Shown: positions 8,566-16,973 of the stretch, piece after piece
How positions within the stretch are numbered: the stretch's first letter is position 1
How the letters are laid out: every line of letters begins with the position of its first letter
DNA from: Bifidobacterium pullorum subsp. saeculare
GTDB lineage: Bacteria; Actinomycetota; Actinomycetes; Actinomycetales; Bifidobacteriaceae
DNA: 64,000 bases
Assembly: GCF_016899725.1 (NCBI RefSeq)
Contig: NZ_JACLYU010000001.1
Coordinates: 62,001 to 126,000, forward strand
Reading direction: 5' to 3'
The notes under the pieces: model-generated
What the model was told of the DNA's origin: nothing
What the model saw: only the letters and a program-made list of their open reading frames with translations
Databases searched by the model: none
Made by a program: the position numbers and the translations under genes

Positions 8566-9516
8566 TCATCGGCGTTTGGGGATGTCGGCGCCGAGCAGTT
8601 TGCGTTCCAAGCGGTCAGGGTGACTGATGTCTTCGAACTCGAAACGGACGATGGCGTCCACTCCCTGGCTGCGCAGGTGGTCTTCGCGGCGGCGCTCCGC
8701 ATGGACCGCGGCCTGGATGGACGATCGGGAAGGTGTGGCGATGTACTTGCCCATGCCGTCGTATTCGCCCACGACGATCCGCCCGCCCGGCAGCAGCCAG
8801 GCGAAATCGGCGCGGTATGAGCCGGACGGTTTGTCGGGGTTGACGAACGGGTATTGCAGTTTCGGCGCGATGAAGCCGCGTTCGATCATCACGGCGCGCG
8901 CCCACGACTCGCCGCCGTTCTCGCTCAGCGGGTCGGTATAGGAGACCAGCAGGGCGATGGCGGTGCTGTCGATGCGGAGCCGGCGGCAGAGTGCGAGTGC
9001 GGCGGTGACATCGACGCCCTGCCTGGCGGCGGAGTCGAAGATGGGCAGCGCCTCATGGAACCGGTGGCGCAACCCACAGTCAAGCAGCGTCCGTTCCGGG
9101 GCAGTCACGGTGACGCCGTCGAGCCGTACCGCGGGGATATCCCGCATGCGGATGCGCACGAGCCCGGGGTGGTCATGCGCCCTGGCGCCGAAGGCGCTGG
9201 CGATGAGGATCGCATTGCCTCGGTGCAGGGCATAGGCGTGATCGAATCCGTAGAGCGTGGCGGCGGTCAGTCCGGCGAACACCCATGAGGGGTGGAGCTG
9301 CGCCAGTGCGCGGGCCACATGATTGGACCGGTCTTTGGCGTTGAGCGTGTCCCAATAGGCGGCGCGGGCATAGATATTGCGGTATGGGCGAGCCAGTATG
9401 CCGCGTGCGGCTTGCCGTTGCAGCGCGCGGCGGACAACGGGCGTGGTCCCGTAGGCGCACCGGCGCTGTGCCTGCGCGGTGTCCAGCATTGCGGCGACGT
9501 CTTGCGATCCGGTCAT
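8566..9516 (-). CDS. Hypothetical AbiEi-like protein with nuclease-fold C-terminus
   Basis: The 316-residue protein resembles a common actinobacterial family with an AbiEi-like N-terminal part (a winged-helix region ending in a conserved RTLLDCGLRHRFHEAL segment) and a C-terminal part resembling the PD-(D/E)XK fold. In the latter, SYRADFAWLLPGGRIVVGEY provides D, E and nearby acidic residues, followed by DGMGKY. DNA binding or nuclease activity is possible but unproven. I chose the ATG at 9516 over 9552 because TACGGT lies 7 bases before it. No toxin partner is adjacent, so an antitoxin role is not supported here. Confidence 0.7.
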   Translation of the reverse strand: MTGSQDVAAMLDTAQAQRRCAYGTTPVVRRALQRQAARGILARPYRNIYARAAYWDTLNAKDRSNHVARALAQLHPSWVFAGLTAATLYGFDHAYALHRGNAILIASAFGARAHDHPGLVRIRMRDIPAVRLDGVTVTAPERTLLDCGLRHRFHEALPIFDSAARQGVDVTAALALCRRLRIDSTAIALLVSYTDPLSENGGESWARAVMIERGFIAPKLQYPFVNPDKPSGSYRADFAWLLPGGRIVVGEYDGMGKYIATPSRSSIQAAVHAERRREDHLRSQGVDAIVRFEFEDISHPDRLERKLLGADIPKRR

Positions 9517-9523
9517 GCCATCG

Positions 9524-9529
9524 ACCGTA
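9524..9529 (-). promoter_or_regulatory. -10 element of leaderless hypothetical gene
   Basis: TACGGT on the minus strand ends 7 bases before the ATG at 9516, matching the leaderless spacing seen elsewhere in this window. Confidence 0.45.
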
Positions 9530-9569
9530 TTGGCGGGATCGGGCCGGGGCAAGCGTGGGCGGGCAGTGT

Positions 9570-9609
9570 GGTCGGATCCTCCGCTCCGGGCGTGTCGGAG
9601 GATCCGACC
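9570..9609 (-). terminator. Hairpin terminator after phnX
   Basis: A perfect 14-bp inverted repeat (9570-9583 and 9596-9609) with a 12-nt loop starts 5 bases after the phnX stop codon. It ends the phnW-phnX transcript. Confidence 0.75.
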
Positions 9610-9613
9610 GCGG

Positions 9614-10408
9614 TCAGACCAGCCGGGCCAGCAGGGCCGGCAGCTCGGCCATCGTGTCGATGACCGCGTCGGCGCCGGCCTCGGCGAAGGCGTCGCGCGT
9701 GCGGCGGCGTGCGGCGGCCTTGCCGGCCTCGTCCAGCGCCTTGAACTCGGCGATGCCCAGGCCCATGAGCGAGCTGCCCTCCGTGACGCCGATGGTGTAG
9801 CAGCCGGCGTGCTTCCCCTCCTTGATGTCGGAGACCGTGTCGCCCACCTTGACGACGCGGCGCACGTCCGTGAGCCCCAGCGCCCGCATGTTCGCGAAGA
9901 TCATGTACGGTGCGGGGCGGCCGTGGCCGTCCACGCCGTCGGGCGTGATCATGAAGTCGGGCCGGTAGCCTTCCGACGCGGCCTGCGGGGCGACGATCGC
10001 CATCATCGTGTCCGTGTAGCCGGTGGTGGAGCCGATCTTGAGGCCCGCGGCGCGCAGCTCGGCCACGGCGTCGGTCACACCGGGCTTCGGCGTGGCGTAC
10101 CGGGGCAGCATGTCGATGAGCTGCGGTTCGAAGCGACGGTAGACCTCGTCCACGGATGCGGCGGTCGGCGCCGCGCCGCCGTGCGTGGCGGCCCAGGCGC
10201 CGGCGATGCGCTCCATATGGAGCATCGCCTCGATGTGGTTGTGCTTGAGCAGGCCCATCGGCTGGCGTGCCTCCTCGACGGTCGCCTCGACGCCGCAGTC
10301 GGAGAACGCCTCCAGCAGTGCGCGCACGGGCGCGAAGCAGCCGTAGTCGATGGTGGTGCCGGCCCAGTCGAAGATGACGGCGTCGAAGCCGGGGATGGCG
10401 ATGGTCAT
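9614..10408 (-). CDS. phnX: Phosphonoacetaldehyde hydrolase
   Basis: The 264-residue HAD-superfamily enzyme cleaves the C-P bond of phosphonoacetaldehyde to acetaldehyde and phosphate. The diagnostic loop FDWAGTTIDYG places the nucleophile at D14 and the PhnX-specific alanine at 16. The cap-domain Schiff-base lysine is K55 in MGLLKHNHIEAM. Later HAD motifs are STTGYTDTMM and KVGDTVSDIKEG. All key residues are present. AAAGGA precedes the ATG. It lies 69 bases after phnW on the same strand, forming a two-gene 2-AEP catabolic operon. Confidence 0.93.
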   Translation of the reverse strand: MTIAIPGFDAVIFDWAGTTIDYGCFAPVRALLEAFSDCGVEATVEEARQPMGLLKHNHIEAMLHMERIAGAWAATHGGAAPTAASVDEVYRRFEPQLIDMLPRYATPKPGVTDAVAELRAAGLKIGSTTGYTDTMMAIVAPQAASEGYRPDFMITPDGVDGHGRPAPYMIFANMRALGLTDVRRVVKVGDTVSDIKEGKHAGCYTIGVTEGSSLMGLGIAEFKALDEAGKAAARRRTRDAFAEAGADAVIDTMAELPALLARLV

Positions 10409-10477
10409 GATGGTGGTCCTTTCCTATAGGGATGATATGTGGGTGGTGCGGATCGCGTGGGTGGTGCCGTCGGCCGG

Positions 10478-11682
10478 TCAGGCGTGGAGCCGCACGCCAG
10501 CGGGCGCGCCCGCCAGCACGGCGGTCCCCGCCTCGTCCATGCGCCGGATGGCCTCGGCGACGTCCGCGGTGCCGCAGGCCGGCTCCAGCAGCCCGCGCTC
10601 GGCCATGTACAGCGCGAACAGCTCGGTGACGCGCACGATGTCGTCCACGTAGATCTCGCCGATGTTGCCCAGGCGGAAGGTCTCCTCGTCGGTGAGCTTG
10701 CCCGGGTAGATCGCGTAGCCGCGCTCCTTGATGAACGCGTACAGGTCCGCGAAGTCGAAATCCGTGCCGTCCGGGTACAGGAAGGTCGTGATGATCGGTC
10801 CCTGATGGTCCTTGAGGAACGTGGAGAAGCCGAGCGTCCCCATGCGCGCGATGAGCAGCCGGTTGTTGAGCGCGTAGCGGCCGGAGCGGGCCGCAAGACC
10901 GCCCTGGGCCTCCATCTCCTCCAGCGCCTTGTGGAAGGCGAGCACCACATGCGTGGGCGAGGTGTAGCGCCACTTGCCGTCGCCGTCCTCCAGGCCGCGC
11001 CACTGGTCGTACAGGTCGAGGGAGAGACTGCGGGCCTTGCCCTTCGAGGCCTTCAACGCCGCCGTGTTCGCGATGATGAAGCTGAAGCCCGGCACGCCCT
11101 GGATGCACTTGTTGGCGGAGGAGACGAGGAAGTCGATGCCCCAGTCCTCGACCGGGATGTCCACGCCGCCGAAGGAGCTCATCGCGTCCACCATGAAGGT
11201 TTTGCCGTGCGCCTTGGCCACGCGCGCCACCGCTTCGATGTCGTTGAGCAGGCCGGAGGTGGTCTCCGAGTGGATCATCGACACATGCGTGATCGACGGG
11301 TCCTCGTCCAGAATCGCCTCGACCTTCGCGGCGGAGGGGATCGTGTCGTACGGCTCGGCGTACTGGCGCCAGGCCACGCCCGCATGCCGGCAGATCTCCA
11401 CCTGGCGGTCGCCGTAGGCGCCGTTGGTGCACAGCAGTACCTTCTCGCCCGGCCCGACCACGGAGGTGAGCACGCTTTCCACGCCGAAGGTGCCGGATCC
11501 CTGCATGAGCACGGCCGTGTACGTGCTCGGCGAGCACTGCGCGAGTTTGACGAGCCGGCGGCGGATGTCTTGGGTGATGGCCTTGTAGTCGTCGTCCCAC
11601 GTGCAGTGGTCGAAGAGCATCTTCTCCTTGACGGTGCGGGTGGTGGTCAGCGGGCCGGGGTGAGCAGCTTGTACTCGTTCAT
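10478..11682 (-). pseudogene. phnW: 2-aminoethylphosphonate-pyruvate transaminase, N-terminal frameshift
   Basis: PhnW moves the amino group of 2-AEP to pyruvate, giving phosphonoacetaldehyde and alanine. The open frame from the ATG at 11620 (380 codons) holds almost the whole fold-type I PLP enzyme, including GSGTFGVESV, VDAMSSFGG and the PLP-lysine region SSANKCIQG. Family members start about 20 residues earlier with a TPGPLTTTRTV segment. That segment is encoded here from an ATG at 11682 with a good AGGAAGGA site, but one base is missing in the G/C run near 11651-11660, so the frame breaks after LTP. Translation could still begin at 11620, where AAGGAG lies 3 bases upstream. Broken, rescued by internal start, or a sequence error: not decidable here. 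Confidence 0.85.
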
Positions 11683-11719
11683 GGGGTTCCTTCCTGGGAT
11701 GGGGTGGCGGGTGCGGTCG

Positions 11720-11725
11720 ATTCTA
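11720..11725 (-). promoter_or_regulatory. Probable -10 of the phnW-phnX operon
   Basis: TAGAAT on the minus strand lies about 38 bases upstream of the ATG at 11682. The ACTACGTAGT palindrome at 11752-11761 lies just upstream of it, near the expected -35 region. Confidence 0.45.
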
Positions 11726-11751
11726 AGGTCAGTGCATAAGTGACGATTGCC

Positions 11752-11761
11752 ACTACGTAGT
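11752..11761. promoter_or_regulatory. Candidate RpiR operator, site 1 (phnW)
   Basis: ACTACGTAGT is a perfect 10-bp palindrome upstream of phnW. The same core recurs at 16899-16908 and in altered form at 15697-15735. The shared motif and the linked RpiR gene suggest a common regulator. Confidence 0.55.
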
Positions 11762-11890
11762 TGGTTGGTCAAATGGGTCGCCTGCCGCCGGGCCGGACGG
11801 CAGGCGATCCGCGGTGGACGCGGCATCCGGGCGGGCGTGTCGGATGACGGACGTCCGCGTAGTTTTGTTGTCGCCGTGCGCCGTTGTGGC

Positions 11891-12931
11891 TCAGGCGCGC
11901 GAGGCCCGCTTGGCGGCTTCGGAGAACTTCAGGTGCTGCTGGAGCAGATCGGCGGTCAGCGGCTGGCCGAAGGTCTTCGGGTGGGCGGAGTGGTTCGCGG
12001 GTTCCTGCTCGCCCTCGTACAGCGGGTTCGGGTAGGTCTTGATGAGCTCGGCGCGGCCCTGATCGATGATGGCGGCGGCCATCTTCTGCGCGTCGGGCTT
12101 GGTCGTGGCGCCCTTGTCGATGACGGCGACGGACTCGGTCAGCGAGTAGTTGCCCTCGGACGGGTCGACGAAGTCGATGGGCAGGCCCTTGGCCTTGTCG
12201 GCCGCGGCCTGGTGGCGCAGACCGAAGCCGATGGCCGTCTCGCCGGAGCGCACGTCCTTGAGCGGCGCGGCGTCGGACTGTTCGGCGTGCGGGCCGGCGT
12301 TGCGGAAGAAGTCGGTCAGGATGCGTTGGCCCTCCGCGCCCTCGCCGTAGGCGCCGATGATGTCCTGCACCATGAGCCAGCCGGTGGATGAGCCCTCCAT
12401 GTCCGGGAAGGCGATCTGGCCCTGGTACTGCGGGTCGGCCAGGTCCTTGACGCTGGTCGGCGCCTGCAGCCCCGCGGCTTTGAGCGCCTCGGTGTTGGTG
12501 AAGATGGCGCCCTCCTGGCTGGTGGTGGGGCGGCGGTAGTCCGGCGTGGAGGCGTCCAGGGGCTTGGATTTGACGTCGGTGAGCGTGGCGAACATGTGGT
12601 GCTTGGTCTGGACGGAGTCGACGTAGTACGAGCTCATCGTGATGAGGTCCGCCTCGATGCCAGTGCCCTCGGCGAGCAGCTTGCCGCCGAGCTCGGAGGT
12701 GCCGAAGCCCTGCATCACGTACTTGCCGGCGAAGCCGCTGTTGTCGAGCGCGTGCTTGAAGGCGGTGACGGCCTCGTCGTCGGCGTTCGTGTAGATGACG
12801 ACCTTGCCCTGGGATCGCGCCCCGGTGGCGGTGGCGGCGGCGTTCGCGCCGCAGGCCGCCGTGGACAGGCCGAGCGCGGCGACGGCGGCGATGGCGCCGA
12901 GACGGGTGAGCAGACGGTGCGTGGAGGTCAT
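11891..12931 (-). CDS. ABC transporter binding lipoprotein, probably 2-AEP
   Basis: The 346-residue extracytoplasmic binding protein has a lipoprotein signal: a short basic N-terminus, a hydrophobic core and the lipobox LSTAAC with C27 as the lipidated residue. The mature part begins with KVVIYTNADDEAVTAFKHAL, the usual start of iron- and phosphonate-type binding proteins of the AfuA/PhnS group. Its position beside phnW, phnX and matching transporter genes makes 2-AEP the likely ligand. AAAGGA precedes the ATG. It is the last gene of the transport operon, 67 bases after the permease. Confidence 0.82.
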   Translation of the reverse strand: MTSTHRLLTRLGAIAAVAALGLSTAACGANAAATATGARSQGKVVIYTNADDEAVTAFKHALDNSGFAGKYVMQGFGTSELGGKLLAEGTGIEADLITMSSYYVDSVQTKHHMFATLTDVKSKPLDASTPDYRRPTTSQEGAIFTNTEALKAAGLQAPTSVKDLADPQYQGQIAFPDMEGSSTGWLMVQDIIGAYGEGAEGQRILTDFFRNAGPHAEQSDAAPLKDVRSGETAIGFGLRHQAAADKAKGLPIDFVDPSEGNYSLTESVAVIDKGATTKPDAQKMAAAIIDQGRAELIKTYPNPLYEGEQEPANHSAHPKTFGQPLTADLLQQHLKFSEAAKRASRA

Positions 12932-12998
12932 GATGGTCCTTTCCGTGGGTTGGGGTGGGTATGTGCGATCGATGGTGTGCGGGCGGGGGAGGGCCTGC

Positions 12999-14735
12999 TC
13001 AGGCGGCCTTGGAGACGGCGAGCCGCGCGCGGCGGCGCGCCATCAGTGCAGTGCCGAGGGCGACCAGACTCTTGACCGCCAGGTTGGCGACGAGGATGAA
13101 CAGGCTGAGCACGAAGACGGAGTCGAACTTCGTCAGATGCTGCAGCGCGGAGATCTGCGTGGTGAGCACCTGCGTGGTGGCCCCGGTCAGGAACACCACG
13201 GCGGAGATCGTCACCATCGCGTTGACGAAGTAGTAGCCGAACACCTGCAGCAGGGCGGGCGCCGCGTTCGGTGTGATGACGCGCCTCAGCGTCTTGAGCC
13301 AGGTGTCGCCCATGAGGCGGGCGGTCGTCTCGTAGGAGCCGTTCATGCGGCCCAGCGTGTCGCGCATCATCTGGTAGGGCGTGGCGAAGTAGTGGACCAC
13401 GTTGCACACCACCAGGATGGCGACGGTGTTCTGCAGCGGACTGCCGGTGAAGGCGAAGAGGAAGCCGATGCCGAGCACCATGCTGGGGACGGTGTTGATG
13501 ACGCTGCCGAGCGCGTCGATCGGCGCGGCGACCCAGCGGGGCAGATGGCTGCGCGCCGTGGCCAGGGGCGCCCCGTAGGCGACGACGGTGCCGAGCAGCG
13601 CGGTCAGCGCCGCCACGAGCAGGGAGTTGGCGAGCACCTGCATAAGACTCGGGTCGGCGAACACGTCGGCCACATGAGCCAGCGTGGGCGCGGGCAGGAA
13701 CGGCCACATCGTGACGAACGGCACGACCAGGATCACCACGAACAGCGAGAGCACGGCCGCGAGCACCAGCAGCGACCCCGCAGCGCACAGCGCGTCGCGC
13801 CGCCGTCCGCGCGGCAGCGCGACGCGCGACACATGGTCGGTGCGGACAGTGAGGCGGTTGAGCACGGCGAACAGCGCGATGCTCAGCAGGCTCGGCGCCA
13901 GCATGACCATCGCGATGACCGCTCCGCGGTTGAAATCGGGCATGCTGCCGAGCATCTGGCCGAACAGGGCCATCGCCAGCGTGTCGTACGTGCCGCCCAC
14001 CGAGGTGGGGATGCCGTAGTCGGTGAAGCTCAGGAAGAAGCTCTGTACGAAGGCCACGCCGATGACGCCGGCCAGCGGGCGCACGACGGTGTGCAGGAAG
14101 GAGACGGCCGGCCGGTCGCCCATCACATGCGAGACGATGATGAAGCGGCGGTCGAGGAAGCGGAAGCCGTTGTCCAGCAGCAGGAAGCAGGTGGGCATCG
14201 TGTACACCACGTAGCCGATGAGCAGCCCGTTGAACCCGTAGATGTCGATCGGCTGATGCCCGCCGAGCAGCCGCGTGATCAAGCCCTGGCGGCCCAGCGA
14301 GTAGATGATCGCGAAGCCGTAGGTGATGGTCGGCAGCAGCATCGGCACCTGCGCGAGCAGCCGGATCGCCGTGCGCAGGCCGCGCGGCGCGTCGGTGCAG
14401 TTGACCGTGTACGCCAGCAGGAAGGCCAGGGCGACGGCGACGGCGGCGCTCGCCGCCGAGACCTTGACGCTGTTGCCCACGGCGGTGAGGAACCCCGGTT
14501 CGGCGAACACCGCCAGGTAGTTGGCCGCCGTGACCGAGCCGTCGGTGGCTTGGAAGGAGCCGGTGAGCGCGAGGACCAGCGGCAGGAGGAGGAACAGCGC
14601 GAAGAACGCGGCCACGGCGATGGCGATGGCCTTGAGCTCGGTTTCGCGCGGTTTGGCCGGCCGGCGCACATAGTTGACGACCGTGGGCCGGATGTTCCCG
14701 AGCTGCTTGCGCGCCTGGATGCTTTCGAAGCTCAT
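12999..14735 (-). CDS. Fused two-domain ABC permease, probably 2-AEP
   Basis: The 578-residue membrane protein holds two binding-protein-dependent permease domains in one chain, each with about six helices and an EAA-like loop. This matches the single-chain permeases of 2-AEP and iron-type importers. I start it at the ATG at 14735 (MSFESIQARKQ); a longer frame reaching 14906 only overlaps the ATPase gene. The ATPase stop and this ATG are one base apart (TGACATG), implying coupled translation. The reading frame is intact. Confidence 0.85.
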   Translation of the reverse strand: MSFESIQARKQLGNIRPTVVNYVRRPAKPRETELKAIAIAVAAFFALFLLLPLVLALTGSFQATDGSVTAANYLAVFAEPGFLTAVGNSVKVSAASAAVAVALAFLLAYTVNCTDAPRGLRTAIRLLAQVPMLLPTITYGFAIIYSLGRQGLITRLLGGHQPIDIYGFNGLLIGYVVYTMPTCFLLLDNGFRFLDRRFIIVSHVMGDRPAVSFLHTVVRPLAGVIGVAFVQSFFLSFTDYGIPTSVGGTYDTLAMALFGQMLGSMPDFNRGAVIAMVMLAPSLLSIALFAVLNRLTVRTDHVSRVALPRGRRRDALCAAGSLLVLAAVLSLFVVILVVPFVTMWPFLPAPTLAHVADVFADPSLMQVLANSLLVAALTALLGTVVAYGAPLATARSHLPRWVAAPIDALGSVINTVPSMVLGIGFLFAFTGSPLQNTVAILVVCNVVHYFATPYQMMRDTLGRMNGSYETTARLMGDTWLKTLRRVITPNAAPALLQVFGYYFVNAMVTISAVVFLTGATTQVLTTQISALQHLTKFDSVFVLSLFILVANLAVKSLVALGTALMARRRARLAVSKAA

Positions 14736-14736
14736 G

Positions 14737-15515
14737 TCACGCCGCCCTGCCCGTGCCGGCCGCCCGCCCGTCCGCGCCGTCGGCGAACAGCGTGCGGATG
14801 TTGCCGCGCTTGACCTCCAGCTGGCGCAGGATGAACGCCCTGACGAAGTCATCGGCCGGGCGGGCGATGATGTCCGCCGGCGTGCCGTACTGCGCGATGC
14901 GGCCATGGTCGAGGATGAGCACGCGGTCGCTCATCGTGCACGCCTCCTCCGGATCGTGCGTGACCATGACGGTGGTCAGATGGTACTGGTCGACGATCTG
15001 GCGGATCTTCGCCTTGATCGACTCCTTGATGACGCCGTCGAGGGCGGCCAGCGGCTCGTCGAGCAGCAGCTGCGGCTTCATGACCAATGTGCGGGCCAAG
15101 GCCACGCGCTGCTTCTGCCCGCCGGAGAGCTCGTCGATGCGTTTGCCGAGATGCTCCTTCAGATCGAGCAGGTCGATGAGCTCGTCCACTTCCTCGGGGC
15201 TGCTCGCACCCCCCTGTTCCTGAGCCCGTACACGATGTTCTGCCGGGCGGTGAGATTGGGGAACAGCGCGTAGTCCTGGAATACGATGTTGAAGCCGCGT
15301 TTCTCCATCGGCACAGCCGTCATGTCCCTGCCGTCGAAGAGGATGCGGCCACCGGTCGGCTCGGTGATGCCGAGGATGATGTTGAGCAGCGTGGTCTTGC
15401 CGCCGCCCGACGGCCCGAGGATCGACATGATCTCGCCGTCCCCGAGCGTGAGGGAGATGCCGTCCAGCACGGGCTTGCCGTCGAACGACTTCGTGATGTC
15501 CTTGAGTTCGAGCAT
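14737..15515 (-). pseudogene. ABC transporter ATPase, frameshifted at a G6 run
   Basis: The N-terminal part (ATG 15515) carries the Walker A GPSGGGKTT and the Q-loop VFQDYALFPN. The C-terminal part, in another frame, has the signature LSGGQKQR, Walker B LLLDEP, and the H-loop VTHDPEE. The two frames join at a run of six C on the plus strand (15209-15214); seven would restore a continuous protein of about 259 residues through NRGGASSPEEVDEL. As read, translation stops before the signature motif, so no functional ATPase is made. Possible causes are decay, slippage-based phase variation or a homopolymer sequencing error. Confidence 0.85.
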
Positions 15516-15691
15516 GTGGTGTCCTGCTTGTCCTGCGGATCGATGGTGGGTGGGGCCTCTCCGGGCCGCCGCCGGTGGCGTGCGGGCTGGGGGAGCGGAA
15601 CGCCCTTGCGGGCCTGTATCCATCCTCGGGCCGCTGCGGGGCGCCGGGGGCCGTCCGGGAGGAAGACGCAGGGAAATGAAGGTGAACAGCA

Positions 15692-15735
15692 AGCGTAACT
15701 ACGTGGCGGCGATGTAGTTCCGTAGTTTCGTAGTT
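15692..15735. promoter_or_regulatory. Candidate RpiR operator cluster, site 2 (transport operon)
   Basis: AACTACGTGG (15697-15706) is followed by three tandem 8-bp repeats of the form GTAGTTYC at 15714, 15722 and 15730. The inverted relation of AACTAC and GTAGTT echoes the palindromes at sites 1 and 3. A possible minus-strand -10, TACGCT (15692-15697), abuts the first half-site. It lies between rpiR and the ATPase gene, both read leftwards. Confidence 0.5.
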
Positions 15736-15740
15736 CCGCC

Positions 15741-16610
15741 TCAGCGCTCGAGGCCGCGGTCGCGGATCATGCGGCCGGATTCGTCGAGGGCGGTGGAGAA
15801 GCGGCCGTAGTCGGCCAGGATGACGCCCATGTACAGCATGTCCACCAGGGCCACGTTGGCGACGCGGGAGAAGATGGCGTTGCCGTGGATCTCATGCGAG
15901 CCCACGCCGGTGAGCAGCGTGACGTCCGCGGCCGCGGCCAGCGGGGCGCCCGCCGTGTTCGTCACCGCGATGGTGCGCGCGCCGGCGGTTTTCGCCGCGC
16001 GCAGCGCCTTCACCGTGTCCACGGACGAGCCGGAATGGGAGAAGGCGATGGCCACGTCCCGGTCCGTCAGATGCGCGGCGCCGATCTGCTGCAGGTAGGC
16101 GTCGGTGTTGCGCCGGCAGGCCAGGCCCAGATAGGAGAGCTTGGTGTACAGGTCGACGGCCGGCACCTGCGAGTTCTCCACGCCGTACACGTCCACCAGG
16201 CGCGCCCCGGCCAGCAGCGCGCAGGCGCGGCGGAAGGCCCTCGGATCGAGCGCATGGCGCAGCTCGCCGATGAGCTCCGTCGCCCCGGCCGCCACCTTCG
16301 CCGGCACATCGTCCTGGTCGTCCCACGGATTGAGGTCGAAGCCGCCCAGCGGGTCGACGGTCACCTCGTGCTCGGATTCCGGGTGGCGCAGCACATAGCG
16401 CAGCTCGCGGTACCCGCCGAAGCCCAGTTTGCGGGCGAAACGGATCACGGTCGGCTGGCTCACATGCGAGGCGTCGGCCAGCTGGCCGACCGTCAGGTCG
16501 GCGGTCTCGTCCAGATGGTCGCGCACGAAGCGCGCCACCGCACGCTCGGCCGGACGCAGCGACGCATACACATGGTCGATGCGTCCGCGGATGCCCACCG
16601 GGGTCTGCAC
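15741..16610 (-). CDS. RpiR-family transcriptional regulator
   Basis: The 289-residue protein has an N-terminal RpiR helix-turn-helix (TVGQLADASHVSQPTVIRFA) and a C-terminal SIS sugar-phosphate-binding domain (AIAFSHSGSSVDTVKAL). Regulators of this family sense phosphorylated small molecules. It heads the 2-AEP transport operon and probably controls it. I start it at the GTG at 16610, which has AAGGAGG 7 bases upstream; the much longer open frame beyond this point is an artefact of GC content. A possible upstream 8-codon ORF lies at 16723-16749. Confidence 0.85.
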   Translation of the reverse strand: MQTPVGIRGRIDHVYASLRPAERAVARFVRDHLDETADLTVGQLADASHVSQPTVIRFARKLGFGGYRELRYVLRHPESEHEVTVDPLGGFDLNPWDDQDDVPAKVAAGATELIGELRHALDPRAFRRACALLAGARLVDVYGVENSQVPAVDLYTKLSYLGLACRRNTDAYLQQIGAAHLTDRDVAIAFSHSGSSVDTVKALRAAKTAGARTIAVTNTAGAPLAAAADVTLLTGVGSHEIHGNAIFSRVANVALVDMLYMGVILADYGRFSTALDESGRMIRDRGLER

Positions 16611-16722
16611 CTGCCCGCCTCCTTGTCCTTGTCGCGGAAGGCCCGTCCTCGTCCGTCCGCCGCGCCGGGGCGGCCGACGGAGAGGGGATCGCGGGGCCGT
16701 GGCCGCGGCCGGCCGCCCGGCG

Positions 16723-16749
16723 TCACGCCGGGCGCGCTCCGGTCCGCAT
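16723..16749 (-). other. Possible 8-codon leader ORF upstream of rpiR
   Basis: GGAAGGAGG, then an ATG and eight codons (MRTGARPA) ending in TGA lie about 110 bases upstream of the rpiR start on the same strand. TACCGT-type -10 sequences sit just upstream. The strong ribosome site makes it notable, but expression is unknown. Confidence 0.25.
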
Positions 16750-16898
16750 GGCGACCCCTCCTTCCTACGGTACGGTACGGCGGCCGTCCATGCGCGGCGC
16801 AAGCTGGATGGCAGGTGAACGCGCTGTGAATTCTGGCGCGCGGCCGGCCGCCGGACGCCATGGAGGGGATGACGGGGGAATGGCCCGCGCCCCGCGCG

Positions 16899-16910
16899 AA
16901 CTACGTAGCT
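16899..16910. promoter_or_regulatory. Candidate RpiR operator, site 3 (anion permease)
   Basis: AACTACGTAGCT carries the perfect palindrome CTACGTAG at 16901-16908, shared with site 1. It lies 17 bases upstream of the permease -10, over the expected -35 region, so a bound protein could block RNA polymerase. Confidence 0.5.
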
Positions 16911-16925
16911 CGTCGCCCGCGCCGA

Positions 16926-16931
16926 TAGAAT
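16926..16931 (+). promoter_or_regulatory. -10 element of anion permease gene
   Basis: TAGAAT lies 42 bases before the permease ATG. Candidate operator site 3 covers the region where the -35 box should be. Confidence 0.5.
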
Positions 16932-16973
16932 GACGTTGTCTGTGCCCGTCGAAGGCAACCCGCGGAGGGATTG

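Noticed and set aside
8566-9516. Type IV AbiE toxin-antitoxin pair
   Set aside because: Only an AbiEi-like protein is present; no AbiEii nucleotidyltransferase gene adjoins it.
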